Source: Prevotella sp. UBA5387 (GTDB lineage Bacteria; Bacteroidota; Bacteroidia; Bacteroidales; Bacteroidaceae). From it: a stretch of DNA of 25,616 nt. Within the stretch, counting starts at the first letter, position 1. Each line of letters starts with the position of its first letter. Positions 14,721 through 22,796 of this stretch are shown here, piece after piece. The translations under genes and the position numbers were made by a program. The stretch spans positions 1 through 25,616 of the forward strand of contig DHOP01000101.1 of the NCBI GenBank assembly GCA_002407775.1, written 5' to 3'. The notes beneath the pieces are model-generated. The model had not been told where the DNA came from. It made no database searches and saw nothing but the letters and a program-made list of their open reading frames with translations.

Positions 14721-15188
14721 TTAGGCGGCAGGCTCTGTTGCAGTCTCGACAACGTCATTCTTTGGAGTCTCCTTGGCAGTGATGCCGTCCAAGAGTTGCT
14801 TGACATAGTATCCCGTACGTTTGCCCTCCGTATTGATACCTGTTGCGGTAAACTTCCTTTCTGGTGCATAGATGATGTGATAGCCTGAGATCTTTGAACT
14901 ATCAAACTCAGCACTTGTCGGTGCAGGTTTGGTGGAGATGCCCACGCGGAATGATCCCAGTCCGTCGAGGACTACTTTTTCGGAGTTTTGCAAATGGCTT
15001 TTGATGGATGCCGAAATCTCTGAGAGCACTGCCAGTACATCCGTGTAGGTTACTGTGGTGGAGTGAGAAATCTCGTCGGCAAGTTGCTTGGTGCTGACCT
15101 CGTCCATGATGATGGCTCTGCCGTACCATTGCCCGAAGTTCTTACTTGATGTGCGTGAGTCTTGTACTTTACGATAACGAATTGACAT
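14721..15188 (-). CDS. HU-like DNA-binding protein (Bacteroidota long HU family)
   Basis: A 155-residue histone-like protein. Residues about 1-125 carry the HU/IHF-related fold: an N-terminal strand (MSIRYRKVQDSR), helices with STKQLADEISHSTTVTYTDV and LAVLSEISASIKSHL, and the beta-arm start VVLDGLGSFRVGISTKPAPT. A less conserved C-terminal tail is Thr/Glu/Ala-rich (KNDVVETATEPAA). This length and layout fit the extended HU-related family of Bacteroidota, not classical 90-residue HU. It probably binds or bends DNA; the target is unknown. A promoter lies at 15285-15314 and the smalltalk micro-gene follows downstream. Confidence 0.88.
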   Translation of the reverse strand: MSIRYRKVQDSRTSSKNFGQWYGRAIIMDEVSTKQLADEISHSTTVTYTDVLAVLSEISASIKSHLQNSEKVVLDGLGSFRVGISTKPAPTSAEFDSSKISGYHIIYAPERKFTATGINTEGKRTGYYVKQLLDGITAKETPKNDVVETATEPAA

Positions 15189-15284
15189 GATAATTTTCCT
15201 TTCTTTTTTAGTGGTTAATGTAATTGTTGGTTAGTAAATCGTGTCTTCCAGTGGTTGAAGCTTCATTTGTTCTGTTTGACGATG

Positions 15285-15314
15285 CAAAGTTAATACGCCT
15301 CACTCCTTTTCACA
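15285..15314 (-). promoter_or_regulatory. Promoter of the HU-like gene
   Basis: The minus strand carries TTG near 15312-15314 and TAACTTTG at 15285-15292, spaced about 19 nt. The leader to the start codon is about 90 nt. Confidence 0.6.
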
Positions 15315-15411
15315 AGACCCAAAGGTATGCTACAAGGTATGCAACATTTGAACCGTGGTGTAGAAAGGAGACACGCACCACTTTTGGAAAAGGAGCTAAC
15401 GACGGTGAGGT

Positions 15412-15450
15412 GAGAAAAAGATGGTTTGGGTGCTTCCTGCCCCCAAACCA
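15412..15450 (-). terminator. Rho-independent terminator after the BrkB-family gene
   Basis: TGGTTTGGG (15422-15430) pairs perfectly with CCCAAACCA (15442-15450). On the minus strand the stem is followed by TCTTTTTCTC. It lies about 65 nt past the stop at 15515. Confidence 0.75.
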
Positions 15451-15514
15451 TATATCAATTCTGATTATTCGACCAAATGGAATAATCAGAAGACTTGTAG
15501 CCCGTCAAGCTTTA

Positions 15515-16948
15515 CTAATTATCCGAGGATTTAGCACCTTCTATACTGGCTGGAATATGATCCAACTGCTTGATGATTTCTCTGAAGATGACATCGATTT
15601 CTTGCTCTGTGTCTATATCCATGGTGAGCAAGGGATCGTCGGGAAGATGCGGTGAGAGACGTCCCAGTAATGCGTGAATAACGCGACCAACGCCTAGATC
15701 ACTGGCAGAGCGATTGAGCGTATACACATCGCTGTCGTCCTCACGATGAGTACGAGCCACAAGGCGTGCCTCTACAAGCATCCGAAGGCTACGCGTGGTC
15801 TGTGCATGGCTGTAGCGCGTCTGGCGAATCAATCCGCTCAGGCTTGCCGGCCCACTACCCTTACGCTGCATATCCGCAAGAACGGCAGCCACCACGACAC
15901 TCTTGCGGATGCGCTCGCGCAGGCTTTCGCGACGGTCTTCGCCAATATGCCCATCGGCCAACTCCTGGTTGGCACGTCCCAACTCGGCGAAGCCAATGCA
16001 GATGAACCATGACAACTGCAGCCAGAGCATAAGCAACGGCAGTGCGGCAAGGGAACCATAGATGACACTATAGCTTGTGAAAAGTATCTGAAAATGGATA
16101 TAGACAGCCTGCAAACCTGCCGTAGTGATGGCAGCCAACAGGGCTGGGAACCACACCATGCGCATCCTTACACGTGTGTTGGGCAAGTAAGTATACATCA
16201 ACGTGAAGAAGATTGTCAAGAGAAGGAGAGGAACCGCCAGTCCGATGAGTCCACGCAAGAGCGGCGTAAGCACTTGGAAATCTGGGATTCGGCCAAGTAT
16301 CGATTGGAAGAACACACTCAGACCGGACAATAAGATGATAACAAGAGGCACAAGAAAGATGATAGACACGTAGTCGACGGCAGCCTTGGCGAAGTTCCTT
16401 TCCTTCTTCACTCCCCATATTCCATTGAACACACTCTCGATGTTGTCGAACAATGACACAACGCTATAAAGCATAAACACAAGGCTGACACCTATCACCA
16501 CACCCGTGTGCGTGTATTTGATGTAGGAGTCGGCCAGCGTAAGGATGGCATCGGCAACCTGTGGCTGAGACACCATGACACGCCGAAGCCAGTCGGTGAT
16601 ATACGCCTCGAAACCAAAGCCACGCCCCACGGCAAAGATAACCGCGAACAGCGGGATAATGGCCATCATCGTATTGAACGTCAGTTGCGCTGCATAACCC
16701 CAATGTTTCTCCACAAACAGCCCTTGGAACACCACATAGAGTCGCTGAGCCAGGAACGTGAGCGGATCCTCTCGGAACTTCACATTCCCCCTTCGCCATA
16801 TCGTGCGACGGAAAAAAACAACAAGTCGACCACGACCAGAAAGGAGACTTCCCGGACTCTTCTGATGGGATTGCTTAGACCCTCCCCTTCTCTCCCCGTT
16901 GCTCGAGGAAGACCGCGATGAGCGAGTGGTGGATGATTTATCTGTCAT
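15515..16948 (-). CDS. YihY/BrkB-family inner-membrane protein with C-terminal winged-helix-like domain
   Basis: A 477-residue integral membrane protein. The first 60 residues are a Ser/Arg-rich cytoplasmic tail (SSTTRSSRSSSSNGERRGGS). The YihY/BrkB core of about six helices runs from residue about 85 (GYAAQLTFNTMMAIIPLFAV, the family's signature region) to about 325. From about 350 a soluble domain (VVVAAVLADMQRKGSGPAS, YSHAQTTRSLRMLVEARLVA, DVYTLNRSA) looks like a winged helix of the kind that often ends Bacteroidota YihY proteins. Despite old labels (ribonuclease BN, virulence factor BrkB), the molecular function is unsettled. The preceding gene ends 120 nt upstream with a weak hairpin between, so co-transcription is possible. 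Confidence 0.85.
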   Translation of the reverse strand: MTDKSSTTRSSRSSSSNGERRGGSKQSHQKSPGSLLSGRGRLVVFFRRTIWRRGNVKFREDPLTFLAQRLYVVFQGLFVEKHWGYAAQLTFNTMMAIIPLFAVIFAVGRGFGFEAYITDWLRRVMVSQPQVADAILTLADSYIKYTHTGVVIGVSLVFMLYSVVSLFDNIESVFNGIWGVKKERNFAKAAVDYVSIIFLVPLVIILLSGLSVFFQSILGRIPDFQVLTPLLRGLIGLAVPLLLLTIFFTLMYTYLPNTRVRMRMVWFPALLAAITTAGLQAVYIHFQILFTSYSVIYGSLAALPLLMLWLQLSWFICIGFAELGRANQELADGHIGEDRRESLRERIRKSVVVAAVLADMQRKGSGPASLSGLIRQTRYSHAQTTRSLRMLVEARLVARTHREDDSDVYTLNRSASDLGVGRVIHALLGRLSPHLPDDPLLTMDIDTEQEIDVIFREIIKQLDHIPASIEGAKSSDN

Positions 16949-17011
16949 AGTGGATGAGAAAATAGTGTAAAATCATCAAGACGCTAACAGGAAACGACGG
17001 ATCCTGACTAA

Positions 17012-17042
17012 TCAGAAGGCTCTAATAAACAGAGTCTTCTGA
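17012..17042 (-). terminator. Possible hairpin between the 199-aa gene and the BrkB gene
   Basis: TCAGAAGGCTCT (17012-17023) pairs with AGAGTCTTCTGA (17031-17042) with one wobble pair. No T-run follows on the minus strand, so it may be an attenuator, a processing site or a weak terminator. Confidence 0.35.
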
Positions 17043-17068
17043 GCTACCGAAGGATACGGTGGGATGGA

Positions 17069-17668
17069 TTATTCCGAGAGCACAGAGCTATCAGCGTCAT
17101 CTGTATGCCGAGATGATTCTTCGGTTGGAGAGGCTTGGGATGACTTCGGAGTATCCTCAGAAATCGCACTCATGATCTCCTCCGCAACTGTTCCCGCATA
17201 TTCTGCATCATAACCCACATCAATGCGAACATATGGATTATCTTTTCGACGCAACGTGAACACTATCTGATGTTGTCCCACGGTATAAGGCGTTGCCCTA
17301 TTCACTACGTTCACGTCAGCAATGTCAGCTAAGTTCACTTCCTCACCAGCCACCACAAGCAGACCATGCTGTTTGTAAACCAGCACTGCGCCTGAGAGCT
17401 CGTTGGCGCGTGTGGCATCTGTCGTGATACTTTCGTCGGGGTCTCCGAGCGCGGCAACAGCCTCCTCCATCGATTGATAGACGCGACCATGAGCCGATTC
17501 TTCCTCCTTCTGCAGATATCTGCCACGCATTTCCCTATAGATATAACCAAGAAGGAGCGCACTTGCAAAAACCAACAGGACCATCCAATTGGAGCAAGCC
17601 ACAAGGACCACCATAGCAACGACTGCTAAGATGGTACCGCGATTGATGTATTTAGGCCACCGTTTCAT
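17069..17668 (-). CDS. Membrane-anchored protein of unknown function
   Basis: A 199-residue protein starting MKRWPKYINRGTILAVVAMV. Two adjacent hydrophobic segments (residues about 11-25 and 28-43) anchor it. A soluble domain (about 60-175) contains EEAVAALGDPDESITTDATR, GAVLVYKQHGLLVVAGEEV and VFTLRRKDNPYVRIDVGYDA. A Ser/Glu/Asp-rich tail (about 178-199) ends the chain. I do not recognise a family. The reading frame extends to 17743, but the -7 box at 17690-17697 and the membrane-protein-like start favour 17668. A perfect 16-bp dyad lies in the promoter spacer, so it may be repressor-controlled. Confidence 0.72.
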   Translation of the reverse strand: MKRWPKYINRGTILAVVAMVVLVACSNWMVLLVFASALLLGYIYREMRGRYLQKEEESAHGRVYQSMEEAVAALGDPDESITTDATRANELSGAVLVYKQHGLLVVAGEEVNLADIADVNVVNRATPYTVGQHQIVFTLRRKDNPYVRIDVGYDAEYAGTVAEEIMSAISEDTPKSSQASPTEESSRHTDDADSSVLSE

Positions 17669-17689
17669 AGGCAAAACTTTGTTATATTG

Positions 17690-17716
17690 CAAAGATAATG
17701 CATTATCATGATAATG
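17690..17716 (-). promoter_or_regulatory. Promoter with possible operator for the 199-aa gene
   Basis: The minus strand reads TATCTTTG at 17690-17697 (exact -7 box). The perfect palindrome CATTATCATGATAATG (17701-17716) fills the spacer where RNA polymerase would bind, a classic position for a repressor operator. No regulator gene for it is identified. Confidence 0.5.
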
Positions 17717-17811
17717 AGAAGAAATGGATGGTCGAAAAACCAAAATATCTTAGTACATGAAAACCTTTTTTGCCCAGCAGAGTTCTCCCCTATGGGGACA
17801 TACTTTAACCA

Positions 17812-19335
17812 CTATCTTCTGATGGTGCGATATTGGAGTTCACTAAAGCGTGCCTTTCCCTTGCCATAGACAAAAAGACCTGGCAGAAGACTCTGAAACT
17901 GTCCCAAAGTGTTTTGGTTATAACCACTCACCTCCATGCCCCACTGGTCTTGCTTCCACTGGTGTCCATCGAAAGAGTACTCCCCAGAAACGATATCGCG
18001 GTCATTGCGCAGCCTAAGCCATATCGTGTTATGGCTCTCGTGCTGCCCCACCCTACGCAGTTCTCCACGCCGCCAACGCTTGCGGTCGGTACGAGAGACA
18101 CCAGTGCCCACATAGAAATGCTCGTCATAGTAGCACACCAAACCTGCCGTGACGGTGGAATCGAGGTCTATCCGCACCGTGATCTCATAGCCTGAATCGG
18201 GTGCGACCATCAGCAGGGGCGAGGAATTGGCAGGGTTGTCACCACGTGCTTCGAGTGTGAGCGTGCGGTCGGCGACATGGAATCGAGTGGAGTCGTAATT
18301 CTGATAAAACCGCCAATCGGGCCCCACCCAAAAAGCACCCCAGTCGCTATGGCGACCTTGTACGGACTGATTCTTACTGGAAGGGATAGGCAATGGGAGT
18401 GGACGGTCAACCAAGGTATCCATCGGTGCTGTAAACCATCCATCGGATGTCTGCTCCACTGGCAACAGTAGGGCTTGACGACCACGGCTCAACAAGCCAC
18501 GACGATAGGCATGAAACACCGTGTACCAACGGCCATCGGGGGTGTCTATGAGCGACCCATGTCCCTTGGACCACCACGCCTCGTCATAGTTCCATGTGTG
18601 GACAAGTGGATTGGTGGGCATCAACTCCCATGGTCCATCGATGGACTTGCTATGTGCCACGGTAATCATGTGTGATGTCGGCGCACCTGCCGTACCACCC
18701 TGGGCGCTCAACCAGTAATAATAATTGCCGATACGACGCACCTTTGGTCCTTCGAGGGCAAACCCTTCGACCACCCAATCGCGGGGGATGGGCCAACCAT
18801 CGAACACCTTCTCTACTTTGCCGATAGTGGAGAGACCGTCGGCAGAAAGCCTCACGCGTCTTCCACCACTCAGAAACATCCATCGATTTCCGGTGGCCTC
18901 GTCGACCACATGGCACGGATCGATAGGACCAGTGACCTGAAGGTCGACCGGTTTGCTCCATGGACCTTGAGGGTGCTCGGCCCAGACTACATAGTTGTGG
19001 TAGCCCCCTGCCCCACAGTCGACGGTGAAATAGATATAGAACTTGCTTTTGTTATAGCAAATATCCGGTGCCCAAACGGAACCCAGATAGGTATTCACTG
19101 CACTAGATATCGGGGTCCAGTTGACCAAATCGCGAGAGTGAAACACACCCAGTGCCGGCACATAGTTGAACGAGGAGAACGTCATGTAGTAGTCGTTTCC
19201 CACACGTACCACAGATGGGTCGGGGTTGTCACCACCCATGATGGGATTGGTGAAGCTCTGGGCATTAACTGACGAGAATGTCAACAGAAAGCCAAGTATC
19301 AGCAAGCCGTGCTTGGCAGATTGATAGAATCGCAT
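17812..19335 (-). CDS. Secreted glycoside hydrolase family 43 (xylosidase/arabinofuranosidase-like)
   Basis: A 507-residue exported glycosidase with signal peptide MRFYQSAKHGLLILGFLLTF ending near VNAQS. The five-bladed propeller catalytic domain (about 28-310) shows Asp39 as base in GGDNPDPSVVRVGNDYY, Asp139 as pKa modulator in GPIDPCHVVD, and Glu195 as acid in FALEGPKVRR, so the GH43 site is complete. The C-terminal half (about 325-505) is a concanavalin-like beta-sandwich, as in many GH43 beta-xylosidases. It likely removes xylose or arabinose units from plant glycans. The GH2 enzyme lies 0.95 kb upstream on the same strand with hairpins between, so separate transcription is likely. Confidence 0.88.
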   Translation of the reverse strand: MRFYQSAKHGLLILGFLLTFSSVNAQSFTNPIMGGDNPDPSVVRVGNDYYMTFSSFNYVPALGVFHSRDLVNWTPISSAVNTYLGSVWAPDICYNKSKFYIYFTVDCGAGGYHNYVVWAEHPQGPWSKPVDLQVTGPIDPCHVVDEATGNRWMFLSGGRRVRLSADGLSTIGKVEKVFDGWPIPRDWVVEGFALEGPKVRRIGNYYYWLSAQGGTAGAPTSHMITVAHSKSIDGPWELMPTNPLVHTWNYDEAWWSKGHGSLIDTPDGRWYTVFHAYRRGLLSRGRQALLLPVEQTSDGWFTAPMDTLVDRPLPLPIPSSKNQSVQGRHSDWGAFWVGPDWRFYQNYDSTRFHVADRTLTLEARGDNPANSSPLLMVAPDSGYEITVRIDLDSTVTAGLVCYYDEHFYVGTGVSRTDRKRWRRGELRRVGQHESHNTIWLRLRNDRDIVSGEYSFDGHQWKQDQWGMEVSGYNQNTLGQFQSLLPGLFVYGKGKARFSELQYRTIRR

Positions 19336-19390
19336 AAAGTAGATTGTTTTTATAATGAGTTAGTTTGCTTAATAATTCGCTTATATGACT

Positions 19391-19717
19391 GTAGTGCTGA
19401 AAGCACTACATATTCGTAACCGAGTACGGCGAACGAAGTGATGCCATGCTCGGGAGTAGCAATGGTTTGATTCAGTGCCAAAGGTACTGCACATTAGTGA
19501 ATCATTTGATGATTATACATGCTGTACCTGTCGGCACATCATTATTACGTCGTATCACATATCCACGGACTTCGTCCGCGGTTATTCTTGTATAGCCTCT
19601 TCGAGGCATCTTCATCACGTATGCTCCCTCGTAGCCCAGAATGGGCTTCATAGGCGTAACCGCGGACGGAGTCCGTGGATATAAGATAGTGGTGGAGTAT
19701 CAGTGCCGAGAGGTACT
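19391..19717. repeat. Cluster of REP-like hairpins downstream of the second transposase
   Basis: Covers most of the 394-nt GH43-to-transposase gap. Hairpins with a 3-nt loop: GTAGTGCTGAAAGCACTAC (19391-19409), CCACGGACTTCGTCCGCGG (19563-19581), GCCTCTTCGAGGC (19595-19607), AGCCCAGAATGGGCT (19633-19647), CCGCGGACGGAGTCCGTGG (19660-19678). Hairpins with a GTGCC/GGTAC stem and a 3-4-nt loop: 19474-19488, TGTACCTGTCGGCACA (19524-19539), AGTGCCGAGAGGTACT (19702-19717). 19563-19581 and 19660-19678 are also inverted copies of each other. Confidence 0.8.
19479..19486 (-). promoter_or_regulatory. -7 box for the GH43 gene, inside a hairpin repeat
   Basis: The minus strand reads TACCTTTG, an exact -7 match. 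It forms one arm and the loop of the repeat hairpin AGTGCCAAAGGTACT (19474-19488). The leader would be about 140 nt. No clear -33 box. Confidence 0.4.
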
Positions 19718-19729
19718 GCACATCCCTGA

Positions 19730-20181
19730 CTATTTCGGCAGGTACTTCTCGTCATATTTGATTCCTAATTGATTAAAGATTCCACGTAGTTCTTCCCCAA
19801 ACGACATCTTCGCATGATGTTGTTTCTGATTGTTTACATAGTTCAGTACAGGTTGCATCGTGTAAAAGGAGCAGGTGAATTCGGCATAACCCTCTGCCCA
19901 TCCTTTCCACATCGGGAAGAGCCCACTTTCCTTCATCCACTTGCTTGAGCTTTGCTTCAGACTCTTCATAAAGTCAGCCAGTGAGACGGTGGGCGGTACA
20001 TCACATACGATATGCACGTGGTCGGCCATGCCATTTATCGCATACACGAAGTCACCTTTCTCCTTTACTATTCCGACAAGGTAAGCATGGAGCTCATGTT
20101 CATGCTCGGGAAAGATGGTGCGCTGGCGACCATGTGTTCCGAAAATTAGATGATATACGTTCTTAGTATAGCTCCTGGCAT
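19730..20181 (-). pseudogene. RAYT/IS200-like transposase with a one-base lesion at codon 2
   Basis: The minus strand encodes a Y1/HUH transposase with the full set of motifs: N-terminal RSYTKNVYHLIFGTHGRQ, metal site DHVHIV, and candidate catalytic Tyr in LNYVNNQKQHH. This frame is open from 20185 but has no ATG. The only well-placed ATG (20181-20179) is out of frame: ATG-CC-AGG-AGC needs one more base to read Met-Pro-Arg-Ser-Tyr. A GTG at 20047 is in frame but would drop the first 46 residues and the first strand. Either a base was lost very recently, or an unusual start (ATA at 20185) is used, or it is a sequencing error. REP-like hairpins flank both sides. About 150 residues if repaired. 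Confidence 0.75.
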
Positions 20182-20193
20182 TTATTTATGTGT

Positions 20194-20277
20194 TGTACCT
20201 ATCGGCACAGACTTACCCGCTACATGTATTCCGCGGACTTCGTCCACGGTTACCATTGTTAAGCACCTATCGGTGCT
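20194..20277. repeat. REP-like hairpins upstream of the second transposase
   Basis: TGTACCTATCGGCACA (20194-20209), CCGCGGACTTCGTCCACGG (20231-20249) and AGCACCTATCGGTGCT (20262-20277). They belong to the same two hairpin classes as 19391-19717. The first lies 13 nt before the broken start of the transposase. Confidence 0.8.
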
Positions 20278-20288
20278 GTTCCAGCTGA

Positions 20289-22796
20289 TTATCTCGTAGT
20301 CTTCAAAACCAGGGTGGATTTGGGCAACTCGGAGGTCACACTGACAGTTACCTGCCCTGCCTTGCGACTGGCACGAATGACAGCCTGTGCGCGTCCTTGC
20401 CATGTAGTGACACGTGGTGAGGTGAGGGGCTCGAGGTCTTGCAGATTAGCGGACCCGGCGGCGGCAAGGCTACCGGCACCCGACACGTTGACGGTGGCAG
20501 CCACCTTAGCATCTGGCACAAGGCGTCCGTGGCTATCGACGACCTCAATAGTGACATAGGCAAGGTCTTGTCCGTTGGCTTGCATCACCGTTCTATCAGT
20601 GGTCAGAAGAAGTGCAGCAGGTGCCCCACTCGTCTCAAGCGTGCAGCTCTGGGTCTCGTTGCCATTGGCATCGAGCGCCACACAGCGAAGCACGCCTGGT
20701 TCATACTGGATAGGGATGACAGCCTTGAACTCGGTGTCTTTGTTAACCTGCCTTTCAGCCACGACTTTGTCGTTGAGATAAAGTCGCACGGCGGGGGCAT
20801 GGCTATAGACCTCTACATCGATGGATTTACCCTCATGGCCTGGCCAGTTCCAACTTTCCCACGTGGGATACACAGACCACTGCGTCTCATGGATGACGCC
20901 ATGATAGCCATTGGGCTCCTTCACGGCCATATAGACCAATGGCGTGGTGTCGGGATTCCAGAGCATGTCACGGTAGTGAGAGATGGGTTTGCGCCACCCT
21001 GTGATATCCACGTCGCCACAATAGGCACCGTGCCATGGGAACTGAGCACGCTGATAATGCTCTCCAGGAGTTTCTCCCTCATAATAGCTACGGCCGATGC
21101 CCGACTCGCCAAGGTAGTCGAGTCCTGTCCAAACGATGTCGCCGATGATATAGGGATAGGACGACGTGCGATTCCAATTGAGGAAGGCATCGCGCGGATA
21201 GCTCTCCGTCTGCCACATGATACGCTCAGGAGCGCGCTGGTGGTCGCTCGCATGCTTGTGCATCATGTAGTTATAGCCCACGATGTCGAGCACGTCGGCA
21301 TGGGGATCATAGACCTCCCAGTCGCTGTTCCAGGTGCAGAGGGCCTCGGTAACGGGGCGCGTGGTATCCCAACGGAGCACCTCACGCTTCATGTTCTTGG
21401 CCGTGAGCACCACCTGAAGGTCACGGCGCTCGATCACTTCATTGCCAATGCTCCAGGCGATGATGCTGGGGTGGTTGCGGTCACGGGTGACCATAGCCTG
21501 CAGGTCCTCGCGATAGCAGGAGTCAATGACAGTATGATAGTCGTACTTGGTCTTCTGAGTGTACCAGCCATCGAAAGCTTCGCCGATGACAAGCATACCC
21601 AAACTGTCACATGCATCAAGCATTGCGGTAGTCGTGGGGTTATGCGACGTGCGGATAAGATTGAATCCTGCCTCTTTCATCAGAGCCACCTTGTGTCGCT
21701 CCGCATCATCAAACGCGGCGGCTCCGAGCAGTCCCGTGTCGTGGTGCATGCAGGCGCCATTGATTTTCATGGACTTGCCATTGAGCCGGAAACCGTCCGT
21801 GGCGCTATAGGTCATGGTGCGCACACCGAACTTCTCCACTTTGCGATCCAATAATTCCTTGCCTTCGCTCACTTCTACTCGTGCCATATATCGTGCAGGT
21901 GAGTCGGGCGACCACAACTGCGGGTGATCGATGGTAGTATTGAGGTCGATAGTGCGTTCTTCTCCGGGGACCAGCGTGAACTGTTGCGTGACCGGTTGGC
22001 GCAAAACATTTCCTGTGTTTGTCGCCCCACTCTGCCTTGATTTGGCTGAGTTTTCTGCTTGTCGATTGCCCGAAACATTTCTAGCATTTGTCGCATTTGG
22101 CATGGGAATCGAAGCAATATCTAAACCTAGATTCAGGTTGCGGGTTTCGTTGGAGGCATTTTTCACCGACACCGATACGCACACCTCGGCGCTTTCGGCA
22201 TTGGCCTGCGGTGTAGTGACCACCACACCATGTTGTTTGACATAGACCTCTCCGGAGGTTTCGAGCCACACATGACGATAGATGCCCGAACCGCTATACC
22301 AACGACAGTTGGGCTGTTGGGAATTGTCCACACGCACAGCAACAACATTTGTGCCAGTCTTGCGAAGCATCGGCGTGATATCCACGCTGAAAGGAGTGTA
22401 GCCATAGGCATGTGTCGCGGCACGTTGACCATTCACCCACACCGTACTATGTTGGTAGATGCCGTCGAAGCGCAACACCGTTCGCGATGCCTTGGGTGTG
22501 ACAAACTGCTTGCGATACCATCCGATACCGCCTGGATAGTAACCTCCATCATTGCCCATGGGAGCCTTTACATCGGGGGCATGGTGAATGTCCCAGTCAT
22601 GCGGCAGATCGACCTGCTGCCATGTACGGTCATTATATTCGGGCCGCTCGGCACCACTGATGTCGCGCTCGGCAAAACGCCACCCGAAGTCGAACAGTTG
22701 TTGAGTCGATGGTGATGCCTGAACATTGTTTTTTGCGGCGACGCCGGTAGAGAAAGTAAGTGCCGATAAGAGCAACAGATGATGTGTGAATCGCAT
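20289..22796 (-). CDS. Secreted glycoside hydrolase family 2 (beta-galactosidase-like)
   Basis: An 835-residue exported glycosidase with signal peptide MRFTHHLLLLSALTFSTGVA. The order is: jelly-roll domain with FDGIYQHSTVWVNG and GSGIYRHVWL (about 35-190), an Ig-like domain (about 190-325), then the TIM barrel (about 335-610). The barrel has acid/base Glu453 in AWSIGNEV, nucleophile Glu531 in IMWQTESYP, and IRTSHNPTTTAMLDACDSLG. C-terminal beta domains follow, ending in a GH2 'domain 5'-type fold (LTTDRTVMQANGQDLAYVTI). It probably removes terminal beta-galactose or a related sugar. Residues about 233-265 in the Ig-like domain are a low-complexity Asn/Ser/Arg insert. The start is supported by the signal peptide and a -7 box 58 nt upstream. 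Confidence 0.9.
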   Translation of the reverse strand: MRFTHHLLLLSALTFSTGVAAKNNVQASPSTQQLFDFGWRFAERDISGAERPEYNDRTWQQVDLPHDWDIHHAPDVKAPMGNDGGYYPGGIGWYRKQFVTPKASRTVLRFDGIYQHSTVWVNGQRAATHAYGYTPFSVDITPMLRKTGTNVVAVRVDNSQQPNCRWYSGSGIYRHVWLETSGEVYVKQHGVVVTTPQANAESAEVCVSVSVKNASNETRNLNLGLDIASIPMPNATNARNVSGNRQAENSAKSRQSGATNTGNVLRQPVTQQFTLVPGEERTIDLNTTIDHPQLWSPDSPARYMARVEVSEGKELLDRKVEKFGVRTMTYSATDGFRLNGKSMKINGACMHHDTGLLGAAAFDDAERHKVALMKEAGFNLIRTSHNPTTTAMLDACDSLGMLVIGEAFDGWYTQKTKYDYHTVIDSCYREDLQAMVTRDRNHPSIIAWSIGNEVIERRDLQVVLTAKNMKREVLRWDTTRPVTEALCTWNSDWEVYDPHADVLDIVGYNYMMHKHASDHQRAPERIMWQTESYPRDAFLNWNRTSSYPYIIGDIVWTGLDYLGESGIGRSYYEGETPGEHYQRAQFPWHGAYCGDVDITGWRKPISHYRDMLWNPDTTPLVYMAVKEPNGYHGVIHETQWSVYPTWESWNWPGHEGKSIDVEVYSHAPAVRLYLNDKVVAERQVNKDTEFKAVIPIQYEPGVLRCVALDANGNETQSCTLETSGAPAALLLTTDRTVMQANGQDLAYVTIEVVDSHGRLVPDAKVAATVNVSGAGSLAAAGSANLQDLEPLTSPRVTTWQGRAQAVIRASRKAGQVTVSVTSELPKSTLVLKTTR

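Larger units (their letters stand above)
15189..15514. other. Intergenic region between BrkB and HU-like genes
   Basis: Holds the HU-like promoter, the BrkB terminator (15412-15450), and an additional perfect 9-bp hairpin (CTGATTATT 15461-15469 with AATAATCAG 15481-15489). The short word AAGGTATGC is repeated in tandem near 15324 and 15333. No gene is seen. Confidence 0.6.

Noticed and set aside
20439..21854. 471-codon open frame on the plus strand
   Set aside because: It is antisense to the GH2 gene, whose frame has signal peptide, domains and catalytic residues. The antisense frame has no recognisable protein features.
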